From the NCBI GenBank assembly GCA_050251575.1, contig JBFWMP010000001.1, positions 16,858-80,857 on the forward strand: a stretch of DNA of 64,000 nt, read 5' to 3'. The notes under the pieces were generated by a model that worked only from the letters and a program-made list of their open reading frames with translations, ran no database searches and was not told where the DNA came from. The position numbers and the translations under genes were made by a program. Position 1 is the first letter of the stretch. Each line of letters starts with the position of its first letter. Positions 55,169 through 63,863 of this stretch are shown here, one piece after another. Source of the DNA: X23 sp050251575. GTDB lineage: Bacteria > Bacillota > Clostridia > SK-Y3.

Positions 55169-55579
55169 TCAATAATATTCGTTCTCATATTCTTTCTTGA
55201 GGATCTTTTTTCGTTCTCTGCTTTCTATATGTCTTTCCAAATCTCCACCTTTGAGATGTGTAACAGGAAGAACAAACATAATCCCTTTATTAGGCTTTTT
55301 CATATCTCCGCCTAATATAGTCTCTATGGCATCCATTGCTCTTTCAACCTGCTCTTTTTTCTCAATAACTGAAAAGATTGTTTTATTGGCCCTATTATCT
55401 CCTTCTAGTGCTTTAACAATGCTATTAAGAAAAGATACATTTTGCATATCTTTACTTAATGCCTTCTTGGAACCCATGGTATCAATGATGGTAGCTCCTC
55501 TTAAACCCAAATCCTTCATTTTCATTAAGATTTCAGTCAGATGTTCAACTTCATTCAGAACAATAAAAAGTACATACAT
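55169..55579 (-). CDS. PII-like small protein B
   Basis: 136 residues with the same layout as protein A: MYVLFIVLNEVEHLTEIL, LGLRGATIIDTMG, AMDAIETILGGDMKKP and GIMFVLPVTHLKGG. A charged C-terminal tail (RERKKILKKEYENEYY) is unique to this copy. Its ATG follows GGAGG by 8 bases. It is the first gene of the pair, 43 bases upstream of protein A. A function in nucleotide sensing for the adjacent antiporter is inferred from context only. Confidence 0.7.
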   Translation of the reverse strand: MYVLFIVLNEVEHLTEILMKMKDLGLRGATIIDTMGSKKALSKDMQNVSFLNSIVKALEGDNRANKTIFSVIEKKEQVERAMDAIETILGGDMKKPNKGIMFVLPVTHLKGGDLERHIESRERKKILKKEYENEYY

Positions 55580-55666
55580 TTTGAAGCCTCCTACTCATAA
55601 TTGTCGTATACATCCTTACCATATTGATGTTCTCACAAACACGAATCCTGTTACGACTTCTAAGGT

Positions 55667-56737
55667 TTATGCTGATTGTGTTTTAAGCTTTTCACTTTGA
55701 TCAGTGGTAACTAACGCGTCAATAAGTTCGTCTAAGTCCCCATCTAATACCGCTTCAATCTTATGAAGCGTAATCCCGATACGGTGGTCAGTTACCCGCC
55801 CCTGTGGAAAGTTATATGTTCGTATCCTTTCACTTCGGTCTCCCGTACCTACTTGACTTTTCCTCTCTTGAGCAATCTCAGAATGCTGTTGTGCCTGCAT
55901 CAGCTCATACAACCTGGAGCGCAGTATTTTCATTGCCTTATCTTTGTTTTTATGCTGAGATTTTTCATCCTGACAAGATACAACCAATCCTGTTGGCAGA
56001 TGTGTAACCCGTACAGCCGAATCAGTTGTATTAACGCACTGACCTCCCGGACCGCCTGCTCTAAATACATCAATTCTTAGATCATTTTGATTTATTTCAA
56101 CTTCTACATCCTCTACTTCCGGAAGAACTGCCACAGTCACAGTGGATGTGTGAATTCTTCCTCCTGATTCTGTAGAAGGAATTCTCTGCACTCTATGAAC
56201 ACCACTTTCAAACTTTAATTTACTATAAGCACCCTGACCCTCAATCATGAACGCTACTTCCTTGTACCCCCCAATATCAGTAGCATTTGAGTTCATCATC
56301 TCTATCTTCCATCTTTTTCTTTCAGCATATCTGGAGTACATTCGCAATAAACTTGCAGCAAATAGAGCTGCTTCTTCTCCACCGGCCCCACCACGTATTT
56401 CTACAATTACATTTTTGTCGTCATTTGGATCCTTCGGCAGTAATAATATTTTAAGTTCCTCTTCAACTTCTTCCATCTTTTCTTTGCTTTCCTCCAGCTC
56501 CAGCTCAACCATCTCTTTGAAATCTTTTTCTAATTTTTCATTTAAAAGTTGTTTGGCTTCTGCAATGGTTTCAATTACCTTTTTATATTCTCTATATTTA
56601 TTTACTATCAGAGTGATATCCGAATGTTCCTTGCAGTATTTTCTCCACAACTCCTGCGCAGCGATTACATCCGGGTCACTAATCTTCTTACTTAATTCTT
56701 CATATCTTTCTTCTATAAATGCAAGCTTGTCAAACAT
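55667..56737 (-). CDS. prfA: Peptide chain release factor 1
   Basis: Recognises UAA and UAG stop codons. 356 residues with the peptidyl-hydrolysis motif GGPGGQ within [32 protein letters not shown] matches the PxT-type anticodon loop region of RF1 and is not RF2's SPF. The C-terminal [15 protein letters not shown] is standard. No prmC methylase gene adjoins it here, unlike many Firmicutes. Confidence 0.97.
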   Translation of the reverse strand: MFDKLAFIEERYEELSKKISDPDVIAAQELWRKYCKEHSDITLIVNKYREYKKVIETIAEAKQLLNEKLEKDFKEMVELELEESKEKMEEVEEELKILLLPKDPNDDKNVIVEIRGGAGGEEAALFAASLLRMYSRYAERKRWKIEMMNSNATDIGGYKEVAFMIEGQGAYSKLKFESGVHRVQRIPSTESGGRIHTSTVTVAVLPEVEDVEVEINQNDLRIDVFRAGGPGGQCVNTTDSAVRVTHLPTGLVVSCQDEKSQHKNKDKAMKILRSRLYELMQAQQHSEIAQERKSQVGTGDRSERIRTYNFPQGRVTDHRIGITLHKIEAVLDGDLDELIDALVTTDQSEKLKTQSA

Positions 56738-56895
56738 GAATCCACCTCAATATAAACCTTATTTTTTTATCCTTAGACTAATATATGATTATATCATATA
56801 TTAAAACAAAAAAATAGTTAATAACGAATATTCTTATATATCCATTATTAACTATTTAATATTTATTATGTATTGCAAATAAAGCATCTATCTTG

Positions 56896-57351
56896 TCAGC
56901 CGCCAATTTTATTAAGCTCTTCCTGCTCGGTTACTGTGAGTACAAGATTTAAATCTAAAAGGATAATCATTCTATCGTCTATCTTCCCTACGCCATATAT
57001 ATATTTTTCATTTACTCCCGTAACTAGTTTTGGTGCATCTTCAATCTGATCATCCTCTATTCTTAGGATCTCACTTACTTCATCTACTATAAAGCCTACA
57101 TTTGAATCATTTACACTAACAATAATTATTTTTGTATCATCATCGAAGGCTTTATTTTCAAATGCAAACTTCTTTCTAAGACTAAATATAGGGTGGACTT
57201 TTCCTCTTAAGTTTATAATCCCTTCGATAAAATGAGGCGTATTAGGTACTTTTACGATTTGAACTGGCTTTATGATTTCCCGCACCTTCATAATATCTAC
57301 ACCAAATTCTTCATTGTCCAGCTTGAACAGGACCAATTGAGTGATAGCCAT
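56896..57351 (-). CDS. cheW: CheW chemotaxis coupling protein
   Basis: Links chemoreceptors to the CheA kinase. 151 residues: LVLFKLDNEEFGVDIMKVREI, TPHFIEGIINLRGKVHPI and the C-terminal DDRMIILLDLN, all typical CheW. It is an orphan, with no cheA, cheY or receptor gene nearby. The ATG follows GGAGG by 9 bases. The gap upstream holds the GAGAATT heptad arrays. Confidence 0.93.
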   Translation of the reverse strand: MAITQLVLFKLDNEEFGVDIMKVREIIKPVQIVKVPNTPHFIEGIINLRGKVHPIFSLRKKFAFENKAFDDDTKIIIVSVNDSNVGFIVDEVSEILRIEDDQIEDAPKLVTGVNEKYIYGVGKIDDRMIILLDLNLVLTVTEQEELNKIGG

Positions 57352-57365
57352 GTCAAAGACCTCCT

Positions 57366-57606
57366 CTTTTTGAATTGAGAATTGAGAATTGAGAATGCAG
57401 AATTATAACTGCTCATCGATAGAACTTCTATCCCAATACCATTCTCGACCTTATCTATATAATACCATCTTTCTACAATAATTCAAACAGAAAACTGTCA
57501 ATTTCAGAAATAAAAAGTAGAAAAAAGAGAGTTTTATCTATTTATTAATTTTAGATATATTTTGATAATTTTCAATTCTCAATTCTCAATTTTCAATTTT
57601 GAATTC
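57366..57606. repeat. Inverted pair of GAGAATT heptad arrays between cheW and prfB
   Basis: About five plus-strand GAGAATT-type units (57368-57402) face six minus-strand units GAGAATT, CAAAATT, GAAAATT, GAGAATT, GAGAATT, GAAAATT (57566-57606). They enclose roughly 160 bases of AT-rich DNA. Together they could form a long stem-loop spanning nearly the whole 259-base intergenic region. Confidence 0.85.
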
Positions 57607-57610
57607 TCCA

Positions 57611-58733
57611 CTATTTCAAATTCAGCTGTCCCAAACTTGCCGCTTTTAGAAACGCATTTATGAAACCGTCCAACTCTCCGTCCATCACTGCGTTTGTATT
57701 ACCCATTTCATAAGCTGTTCTATGATCTTTTACAAGATTATAAGGATGGAATACATAGGACCTTATCTGGCTGCCCCATGCAATATCTTTCTGTACTCCT
57801 TTAATATCTTCAATTTTCTCTTTTTGCTCTCTTTCCTTGACTTCAGCAAGTTTAGCTTTCAGCATCTTCATAGCAGTATCCTTGTTCTGATGTTGTGAAC
57901 GCTCACTTTGACACTGCACTACAATCCCAGAAGGAAGATGTGTAATCCTTATTGCTGAGTCTGTTTTGTTAACATGCTGCCCGCCCGCACCACTTGCTCG
58001 ATACGTATCAATTCTCAAGTCTTCGGTATTTATATTTATTTCAACATCATCATCAATTTCTGGCATAACGTCCAATGAAGCAAAGGAGGTATGCCTTCTT
58101 CCCGATGCATCAAAAGGTGATATCCTCACAAGCCTATGTACGCCCCTTTCTGACTTAGCATATCCATAAGCATTTACCCCTTCGATGAGTATAGTCGCGC
58201 TTTTAACACCGGCATCATCACCAGGCAGATAATCAAGCGTTTTTACACTGAATCCTCTGCGTTCTGCCCATCGAGTATACATTCTAAGCAGCATTTCCAC
58301 CCAGTCTTGCGCTTCTGTTCCTCCTGCTCCGGCATGCAATGCCAGAATTGCATTATTCTTGTCATAAGTACCATTCAATAAAGTCTCCAGCTTAAAATCT
58401 TCAAGGTCTTTTTGCAGCCGTATAAATCCGTTGCTTATTTCTTCAAAAACAGAAATATCCTCCTCTTCATTTGCCAGTTCTATAAGAGTCGTAAGATCTT
58501 CCCATTCCTGCCGTAACCTTTCAAACCGTTCTACCTTTTCTTTCAGCGCTTTAGTCTTTTGCAATACCTTCTGGGAATTCTCCATATCTGTCCAAAAATC
58601 AGGATCTGCTGATCTTTCCTCTAGTTCATGAATTTCAATTTTTATTCTAGAGATGTTAAAGTGAATCCCCCATCTCATTGATATGCCGTTCCATTTCCTT
58701 AAGATCAAGTCTATACTGCTCTAATTCCAACAT
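57611..58733 (-). CDS. prfB: Peptide chain release factor 2, with programmed +1 frameshift
   Basis: Recognises UGA and UAA. The gene starts at ATG 58733. Frame 0 runs 25 codons to CTT followed by TAA at 58656-58658, and the coding continues in +1 with AAC. The sequence around it, GGGGGATTCACTTTAAC, has an internal Shine-Dalgarno-like G tract and the slippery CTT-T, as in classical RF2 sites, but the stop is TAA, not TGA. Downstream, SPF in RISPFDAS is the RF2 specificity loop and GASGAGGQHVN the catalytic motif. Total about 374 residues. Confidence 0.95.
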
Positions 58734-58758
58734 CAAAATCACGTCCTTATAATTAGTG

Positions 58759-58942
58759 TGGAGTGATAAGTGGACAGTGGGGAGTAATATTCCCACCTGC
58801 CCATTACACACTCGTTAATAGTAATATACTACAATTTATAGTTTTCGATAAATTATTAAGCTGCTTATGTTTTATTGCAGGGCACCTAAGTTTGAAGAAA
58901 GAACCTAACTTCTCCTCGCTCCTTACTAATCACTCCCCACTA
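58759..58942. repeat. Inverted AGTGGGG heptad arrays between secA and prfB
   Basis: AGTGTGG, AGTGATA, AGTGGAC, AGTGGGG (58759-58788) face CTCCTCG, CTCCTTA and CTCCCCA-type units (58912-58940) about 120 bases away. The outer unit ends at the secA stop codon region. No terminator with a T run was found for secA. Confidence 0.7.
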
Positions 58943-61660
58943 TTATTGTCCACAGCATTTCTTATATTTCTTCCCGCTTCCGCAAGGACAAGGATCATTT
59001 CTTCCTATGCGTTCACCCTTTACAATCGGCTTGGCAGGACCATCACCATGAATAGCATCAATAGGTTCAGCAACACGTTCTCTCTCAGGCGGGCGTTGAA
59101 TCTGCGCAGAATAGATAATTCTAACTGTATCTTCTTGTATGTTTTTAATCATTTCTTCAAACATATCAAAGCCTTCAAACTTATACTCCACTACCGGATC
59201 GCGTTGTCCGTAAGCCCTTAACCCGATTCCCTGCCTGAGCTGTTCCATGTTGTCTATGTGATCCATCCACTTCTGATCCACTACTTTTAACATGACAACA
59301 CGTTCCAATTCTCTCATGTTCTCTGAACCGACTTCCTGCTCCTTAGCCTCATATCTCTCAAGAGCCATCTGCATTAGTCTTTCTCTCACATCTTCTTTAG
59401 TAAGGTCTTCTAACTCCTGTCTTGTATATTCCAAGCCGCCTTTCGGCAAGAAAATACCTTCCGCATACTCTTTCAATCCTTCCCAATTCCAATCATCCGG
59501 ATGAGGAGTTTCACCGGTATAAAGGTGCAGCATGCTATCAACAATGCCCTCTATTGATTTTAATACTGCCGGTTTCAAGTCCTCACCGTTCAGTACTTGT
59601 TGTCTCTGCCCATAAATTACTTCTCTTTGCTGATTCATTACATCGTCATATTGCAAAACATGCTTGCGGATATCAAAGTTTCTGCCTTCTACCTTTTTCT
59701 GCGCGTTTTCAATGGCATTCGATAACATCTTATGCTCTATTGGCTGATCCTCTTCAAGCCCTAGTGCTTCTACTACTCCAGCAATCCTATCCGAGCCAAA
59801 CAAACGCATTAAATCATCTTCCAAAGAAATATAAAATCTTGATGCTCCCGGATCTCCCTGACGCCCGGAACGTCCACGAAGCTGATTATCAATTCTTCTG
59901 CTTTCATGTCTTTCAGTACCAATAATCTGCAGACCTCCTGCAGTTACAACGGCTTCATGCTCTTCACCGGTATGTTTTTTAAACTTTTCATGTGATTCTC
60001 TGAAAAGTGTCCTCGCTTCAAGAATTTCAGCATTCTCGGTATCCGCGAAGCCGGTTGCTTCTGTAATTAAGGAATCTGTATAGCCGTTTTTCTTCATTTC
60101 ATGCCTTGCCATCGTTTCCGGATTACCACCCAATACAATATCCGTACCTCGACCGGCCATATTGGTAGCAATAGTCACTGCACCTCTTCTACCAGCTTGT
60201 GCTACAATTTCCGCTTCTTTTTCATGATACTTTGCATTTAATACTTCGTGCGGAATTCCTCTCTTTTTGAGCATATGACTAAGTTGTTCCGATTTTTCAA
60301 TGGTAATAGTACCTACAAGCACAGGCTGCCCTTTTGCATGGCACTCTATAATATGCTCGACAACAGCATTGTATTTACCTTGTTCGTTTTTATATACCAC
60401 ATCTGCCATATCTGCTCTCTGCATTGGCTTATTTGTAGGAATAACAATAACATCAAGATGATAAATGGCTCGAAACTCATCTTCTTCTGTCTGCGCAGTC
60501 CCCGTCATACCAGAAAGCTTTTTATACATTCTAAAGTAGTTCTGGAAAGTGATAGTAGCCAGTGTCTTACTTTCACGCTCTACCTTTACTCCTTCTTTAG
60601 CTTCAATAGCTTGATGCAGTCCATCGCTATATCTCCGCCCAAACATAAGCCTTCCTGTAAACTCATCAACTATGATTACTTCTCCATCTTTCACAACATA
60701 ATCTTTATCAAGCCGCATAATTCCATGTGCTTTCAGGGCTTGATTAATATGATGTGAAATCGTAAGATTTTCAGGATCGGATAAGTTTTCTATACCAAAA
60801 GCTTGCTCTGCTTTCTTGACACCTTTATTCGTTAATATAGCTGTATGTGCTTTTTCGTCTACAATATAATCTGCCTCAATATCATCATCAAACTTTTTAT
60901 CATCTGATTCTATAATTTTATGAACTTTCAGCCTCTTAACAAACTCGTTTGCCTTATGATATAACACTGTCGACTTATCCCCTGCTCCAGAAATAATAAG
61001 CGGAGTTCTTGCCTCATCAATGAGGATACTGTCTACTTCATCGACAATCGCGTAGTGCTGCCCCCGCTGCACCATATCCTCTTTATAAATCACCATGTTA
61101 TCCCGAAGATAGTCAAACCCATATTCATTATTTGTACCATACGTGATATCTGAGTTATAGGCTTTTTGCTTTTGTTCTGAGCTTAACCCATGTATAATCA
61201 GCCCTACAGATAAACCTAAAAAGTCATATAGCTTTCCCATCCATTCACTGTCACGTTTTGCAAGATAATCGTTTACAGTAACAATGTGTACGCCCTTCCC
61301 TTCTAAGGCATTAAGGTAAGCAGGCAGCGTAGCTACTAAGGTTTTCCCTTCACCTGTTTTCATTTCTGAAATCCTACCCTGATGCAGCACAATCCCACCT
61401 AGCATCTGAACACGGAAGTGTCTCATGCCAAGCACACGATAAGAAGCCTCTCTAACGACCGCAAAAGCTTCAGGCAGTATATCGTCCAGAGTTGATCCTT
61501 CACTTAACCGCTGCTTGAATTCTATAGTTTTTTCTTTTAACTGCTCATCACTCAATACTTTTATGGAAGGTTCTAAGCTGTCTATCTTATCCACAATAGG
61601 TATTAACCGTTTAATTTCTTTATCGCTGTAATTTCCAAAAATTTTTTCAAGTATCTTCAT
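58943..61660 (-). CDS. secA: Preprotein translocase ATPase SecA
   Basis: Motor of Sec-dependent protein export. 905 residues, the long form. Walker A is [11 protein letters not shown] near 102-112, [19 protein letters not shown] is the DEAD/PPXD boundary, [14 protein letters not shown] is motif VI and [17 protein letters not shown] lies in NBD2. The C-terminal zinc-binding tail [13 protein letters not shown] is intact, which allows SecB- or membrane-type contacts. It lies directly upstream of prfB, the common Firmicute order. Confidence 0.98.
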   Translation of the reverse strand: MKILEKIFGNYSDKEIKRLIPIVDKIDSLEPSIKVLSDEQLKEKTIEFKQRLSEGSTLDDILPEAFAVVREASYRVLGMRHFRVQMLGGIVLHQGRISEMKTGEGKTLVATLPAYLNALEGKGVHIVTVNDYLAKRDSEWMGKLYDFLGLSVGLIIHGLSSEQKQKAYNSDITYGTNNEYGFDYLRDNMVIYKEDMVQRGQHYAIVDEVDSILIDEARTPLIISGAGDKSTVLYHKANEFVKRLKVHKIIESDDKKFDDDIEADYIVDEKAHTAILTNKGVKKAEQAFGIENLSDPENLTISHHINQALKAHGIMRLDKDYVVKDGEVIIVDEFTGRLMFGRRYSDGLHQAIEAKEGVKVERESKTLATITFQNYFRMYKKLSGMTGTAQTEEDEFRAIYHLDVIVIPTNKPMQRADMADVVYKNEQGKYNAVVEHIIECHAKGQPVLVGTITIEKSEQLSHMLKKRGIPHEVLNAKYHEKEAEIVAQAGRRGAVTIATNMAGRGTDIVLGGNPETMARHEMKKNGYTDSLITEATGFADTENAEILEARTLFRESHEKFKKHTGEEHEAVVTAGGLQIIGTERHESRRIDNQLRGRSGRQGDPGASRFYISLEDDLMRLFGSDRIAGVVEALGLEEDQPIEHKMLSNAIENAQKKVEGRNFDIRKHVLQYDDVMNQQREVIYGQRQQVLNGEDLKPAVLKSIEGIVDSMLHLYTGETPHPDDWNWEGLKEYAEGIFLPKGGLEYTRQELEDLTKEDVRERLMQMALERYEAKEQEVGSENMRELERVVMLKVVDQKWMDHIDNMEQLRQGIGLRAYGQRDPVVEYKFEGFDMFEEMIKNIQEDTVRIIYSAQIQRPPERERVAEPIDAIHGDGPAKPIVKGERIGRNDPCPCGSGKKYKKCCGQ

Positions 61661-61762
61661 CTATCGTCACCTCATATATTGAAAGTTTCTCCTAATCCAT
61701 AACATTTTATCATGTACCTTCCACGTATTCAACTAATAATTTTTACTCCATTTATTAACCCT

Positions 61763-61823
61763 GTTAAATAAGAAAACCAGACTAAAAGGCATCTTTCCTT
61801 TTAGTCTGGTTTTCTTATTTAAC
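61763..61823. terminator. 27-base perfect hairpin between secA and split permease
   Basis: Perfect 27-base arms with loop CATCTTT. The inner stem CCAGACTAAAAGG is followed outward by A- and T-rich flanks, so it could work in both directions. It terminates the permease operon coming from the right and isolates secA. Confidence 0.85.
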
Positions 61824-61916
61824 GTTTTACAAAATGTGCTAATTTATCTTTTCTTTATCATAAGGCCAATCTTGTATACCACCTAAATAACTTTAGCGTA
61901 TCTGCAGCAATTATAC

Positions 61917-62453
61917 CTATTCTATCTGTTGTGCGCTATGATAAATATTTTCCTTTTCCTTATGATCTAATAACCTCTCAATAATAAAAGCAATAATAAC
62001 AATACCAATAATATTTGTCAGTAACCTGACTACCGTAAATTTCCATCCCATTGAGGAAGCTTCAAACAATAGTAAGGGAACTTTTGTAGTGGACCAAGCT
62101 CCGATAAATATAAAAACATTGGAAAGCTTACTCCCTTTCTTTAGCAGTATCCCTGCCACCGGGAAAGCAGCATATAACGGTCCTGCAGCAACAGATCCCA
62201 GTAGGAATGTAATGATAGCTCCTTTAAAACCGGATTTTTCTCCCATAAATTTTATCATGGTTTCCTTTTGCACCCATACATCCAATAGCCCTAGAAGAAT
62301 AAAAATAGGCGGTAGTACTGAAAGCATTTCAAGCATATTCTCCCAAGTAATATTAAATGACTTCGTTCCAATATCCGGATAAATAACAAGCATACCTAAG
62401 TTCACGGCGAGTAATAACACAAACCATTTATATCGTTTAAACATATCTTTCAA
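61917..62453 (-). CDS. YraQ-type permease, second half-subunit
   Basis: 178 residues with about five membrane segments. Its motif GSVAAGPLYAAFPVAGILL matches GSVTLIPGFVAFPLAAALL in the preceding gene. Both align with the TPFCSCSS-bearing segment of the 334-residue permease at 4.7 kb, but neither half has the cysteines. The ATG overlaps the upstream stop as ATGA, so the two halves are made together and probably dimerise. The substrate is unknown. Confidence 0.75.
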   Translation of the reverse strand: MKDMFKRYKWFVLLLAVNLGMLVIYPDIGTKSFNITWENMLEMLSVLPPIFILLGLLDVWVQKETMIKFMGEKSGFKGAIITFLLGSVAAGPLYAAFPVAGILLKKGSKLSNVFIFIGAWSTTKVPLLLFEASSMGWKFTVVRLLTNIIGIVIIAFIIERLLDHKEKENIYHSAQQIE

Positions 62454-62929
62454 ATCAATAACACCCCAATCACTATGGCAACAATAAATGAAAAGATAAA
62501 TGCCATACTATTTCTTAGTATAGTAGCTTTTTTGCCAAAATATTTAATCTCCAATGGAATAGTCACTATCCCAACCATCATTAATGTTGATATAAAAACA
62601 GCGATGTGCATAATCCCTGCCCCGCTGCTTAACAAAGCTGCAGCAAGAGGAAATGCCACAAATCCAGGAATAAGAGTCACCGAACCAATAAGCGCAGCAG
62701 TTACCATACCAAGCCACCCGGATCGATTTCCAATTAATATTGAAATAGCTTCAGGACTTAATACTGCAAGCATAATACCTATTATAATAATAATCGTTAA
62801 AAATTGAGGCATGATATTCTCAAATGACTTCCATGCTTTTTTAAGCGCCATAAACGTCTTCCGCCTATCCTTTATGAATGAAACCACTAAGAAAACAAGC
62901 ATTAAAATATATAACATCTTAGTAAACAT
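62450..62929 (-). CDS. YraQ-type permease, first half-subunit
   Basis: 159 residues with four to five membrane segments beginning MFTKMLYILMLVFLVV. It is the first gene of the two-gene operon controlled by an ATACCC-N5-GGGTAT operator promoter. GSVTLIPGFVAFPLAAALL lies at about 86-104. The split arrangement (two half-length permeases in overlap) is a known layout for this family in anaerobes, often with a CsoR/CstR-type site. Confidence 0.75.
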   Translation of the reverse strand: MFTKMLYILMLVFLVVSFIKDRRKTFMALKKAWKSFENIMPQFLTIIIIIGIMLAVLSPEAISILIGNRSGWLGMVTAALIGSVTLIPGFVAFPLAAALLSSGAGIMHIAVFISTLMMVGIVTIPLEIKYFGKKATILRNSMAFIFSFIVAIVIGVLLI

Positions 62930-62949
62930 ATTGGCACCTACTTTCTAAC

Positions 62950-62999
62950 ATACCCCATATGGGTATTTTTATTATATGCACGGTTATAACTTTTGTCAA
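62950..62999 (-). promoter_or_regulatory. Promoter with CsoR/CstR-like operator (permease operon)
   Basis: On the minus strand TTGACA (62994-62999) and TATAAT (62971-62976) are exactly 17 bases apart. The palindrome ATACCC-CATAT-GGGTAT (62950-62966) overlaps the expected transcription start. It matches, in geometry, the operator at 63409-63425 ahead of the ferredoxin gene. Consensus sites of the copper/persulfide repressors CsoR and CstR have this G/C-tract form. Confidence 0.75.
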
Positions 63000-63167
63000 G
63001 CACAATTTATCTTCAACAGATAATTTCAAAACACCTGCATATAATTATTTTTACATTTTGATATACTAAGCTCCATACACCCTGTTCAGGTATTTGGAGC
63101 TTAGTTCTACATGCAAGTTACATAACTTTATAGAAAACTATTGCTTGACAAGAAATCCTATGTGTTG

Positions 63168-63365
63168 CTAGACTACTTTTAGTGCTCCATGAGGACATGC
63201 AGCAACACACTTATTACATCCAATACACTTCTCTTCATCAATAATGATGTCCCCGGAAAACAATCCAGTCTTATTAAATTGAATAGCTCCTACCGGACAA
63301 ACTCTTTTTGCAGCACAAAAAGGTGATTTATCGCATTTATTTACATTCAACTTAGCCTTTTTCAT
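63168..63365 (-). CDS. Small ferredoxin-like [4Fe-4S] protein
   Basis: 65 residues from ATG 63365 (5 bases after AGGAGGG). The C-terminal cluster motif is complete: Cys47, 50, 53, 57 followed by Pro (CIGCNKCVAACP). The N-terminal part has Cys11, 17 and 23-Pro, spaced by five instead of the CxxCxxCxxxCP pattern, so at most one regular cluster is certain. Its promoter carries the same ATACCC-N5-GGGTAT operator as the split permease, so both belong to one regulon. It could supply electrons for a thiol or metalloid process. Confidence 0.85.
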   Translation of the reverse strand: MKKAKLNVNKCDKSPFCAAKRVCPVGAIQFNKTGLFSGDIIIDEEKCIGCNKCVAACPHGALKVV

Positions 63366-63405
63366 GATATCCCTCCTACCAAATGGATTTGTCAAATCTC
63401 TTTTT

Positions 63406-63434
63406 ATTATACCCCCCACGGGTATAATGGTCAA
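63406..63434 (-). promoter_or_regulatory. Promoter with CsoR/CstR-like operator (ferredoxin)
   Basis: TTGACC (63429-63434) and TATAAT (63406-63411) are 17 bases apart on the minus strand. The spacer holds the palindrome ATACCC-CCCAC-GGGTAT (plus strand, 63409-63425), overlapping the -10. The -35 begins right after the stop codon of the gerA remnant. Confidence 0.78.
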
Positions 63435-63650
63435 CTATTTTCTTTCGAAAATATTTAGAAATAGAGAACTGCTTAACACCCTACCGCTTAAGTTTGCGCT
63501 GTAGCTTGGCAAGGTAAAGGATGCAATGGCTGTAACTGCTATGATAATCGTTATTAGAGGACTTACAAGCCCTGCCTGTACTGCAGCTTGTCCTATGACA
63601 ATACCTCCTATATAATGTTTCTATCTGCCATACCATCTATAAATACCAGT
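63435..63650 (-). pseudogene. Remnant of a GerA-family spore-germination receptor A subunit
   Basis: The translation reads ADRNII, then after a shift of two bases (extra TA near 63606) GGIVIGQAAVQAGLVSPL and IAVTAIASFTLPSYS, and runs to TAG at 63435. This is the C-terminal conserved region of GerAA-type proteins (normally about 480 residues). Only about 65-70 codons remain, with a frameshift and upstream stops, so it is a decayed copy. It is a relic of sporulation genes next to the ferredoxin promoter. Confidence 0.75.
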
Positions 63651-63771
63651 TGTTAATTACTAATATATGCAATAATAAATACAGTAGAAACAAAGTTATA
63701 AGAGGTGATTTTAAGAATGGTGGTAATAGTCCTTCAGAGATTTTGGATTATGCAAAGTAAGATATGATAAA

Positions 63772-63813
63772 ACACCTCTATTCCCAAGTGTCTCCCTTGA
63801 AAAATAGAGGTGT
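63772..63813 (-). terminator. Terminator after the right-edge gene
   Basis: 11-base perfect arms (ACACCTCTATT and complement) around a 20-base loop, followed on the minus strand by TTTTATC. It is about 50 bases after the stop at 63864. A second small inverted repeat TATAGTTG/CAACTATA lies just before it. Confidence 0.6.
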
Positions 63814-63863
63814 CGTTATAGTTGGCACCATATCCCGGCAACTATAGTTGCTAGGAACTCTTT

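Noticed and set aside
57611..58708. prfB as a truncated or frameshifted pseudogene
   Set aside because: The upstream 25-codon frame, the SD-like tract and CTT-TAA-C are the classical programmed frameshift arrangement; the rest of the gene is intact.
60248..60757. Plus-strand open frame opposite secA (169 codons)
   Set aside because: Composition and lack of motifs show it is the complement of secA coding sequence.
63700..63765. Tiny plus-strand peptide after AGAGGTG
   Set aside because: A ribosome-like site and a 16-codon frame exist, but there is no promoter, homology or conserved feature to support it.
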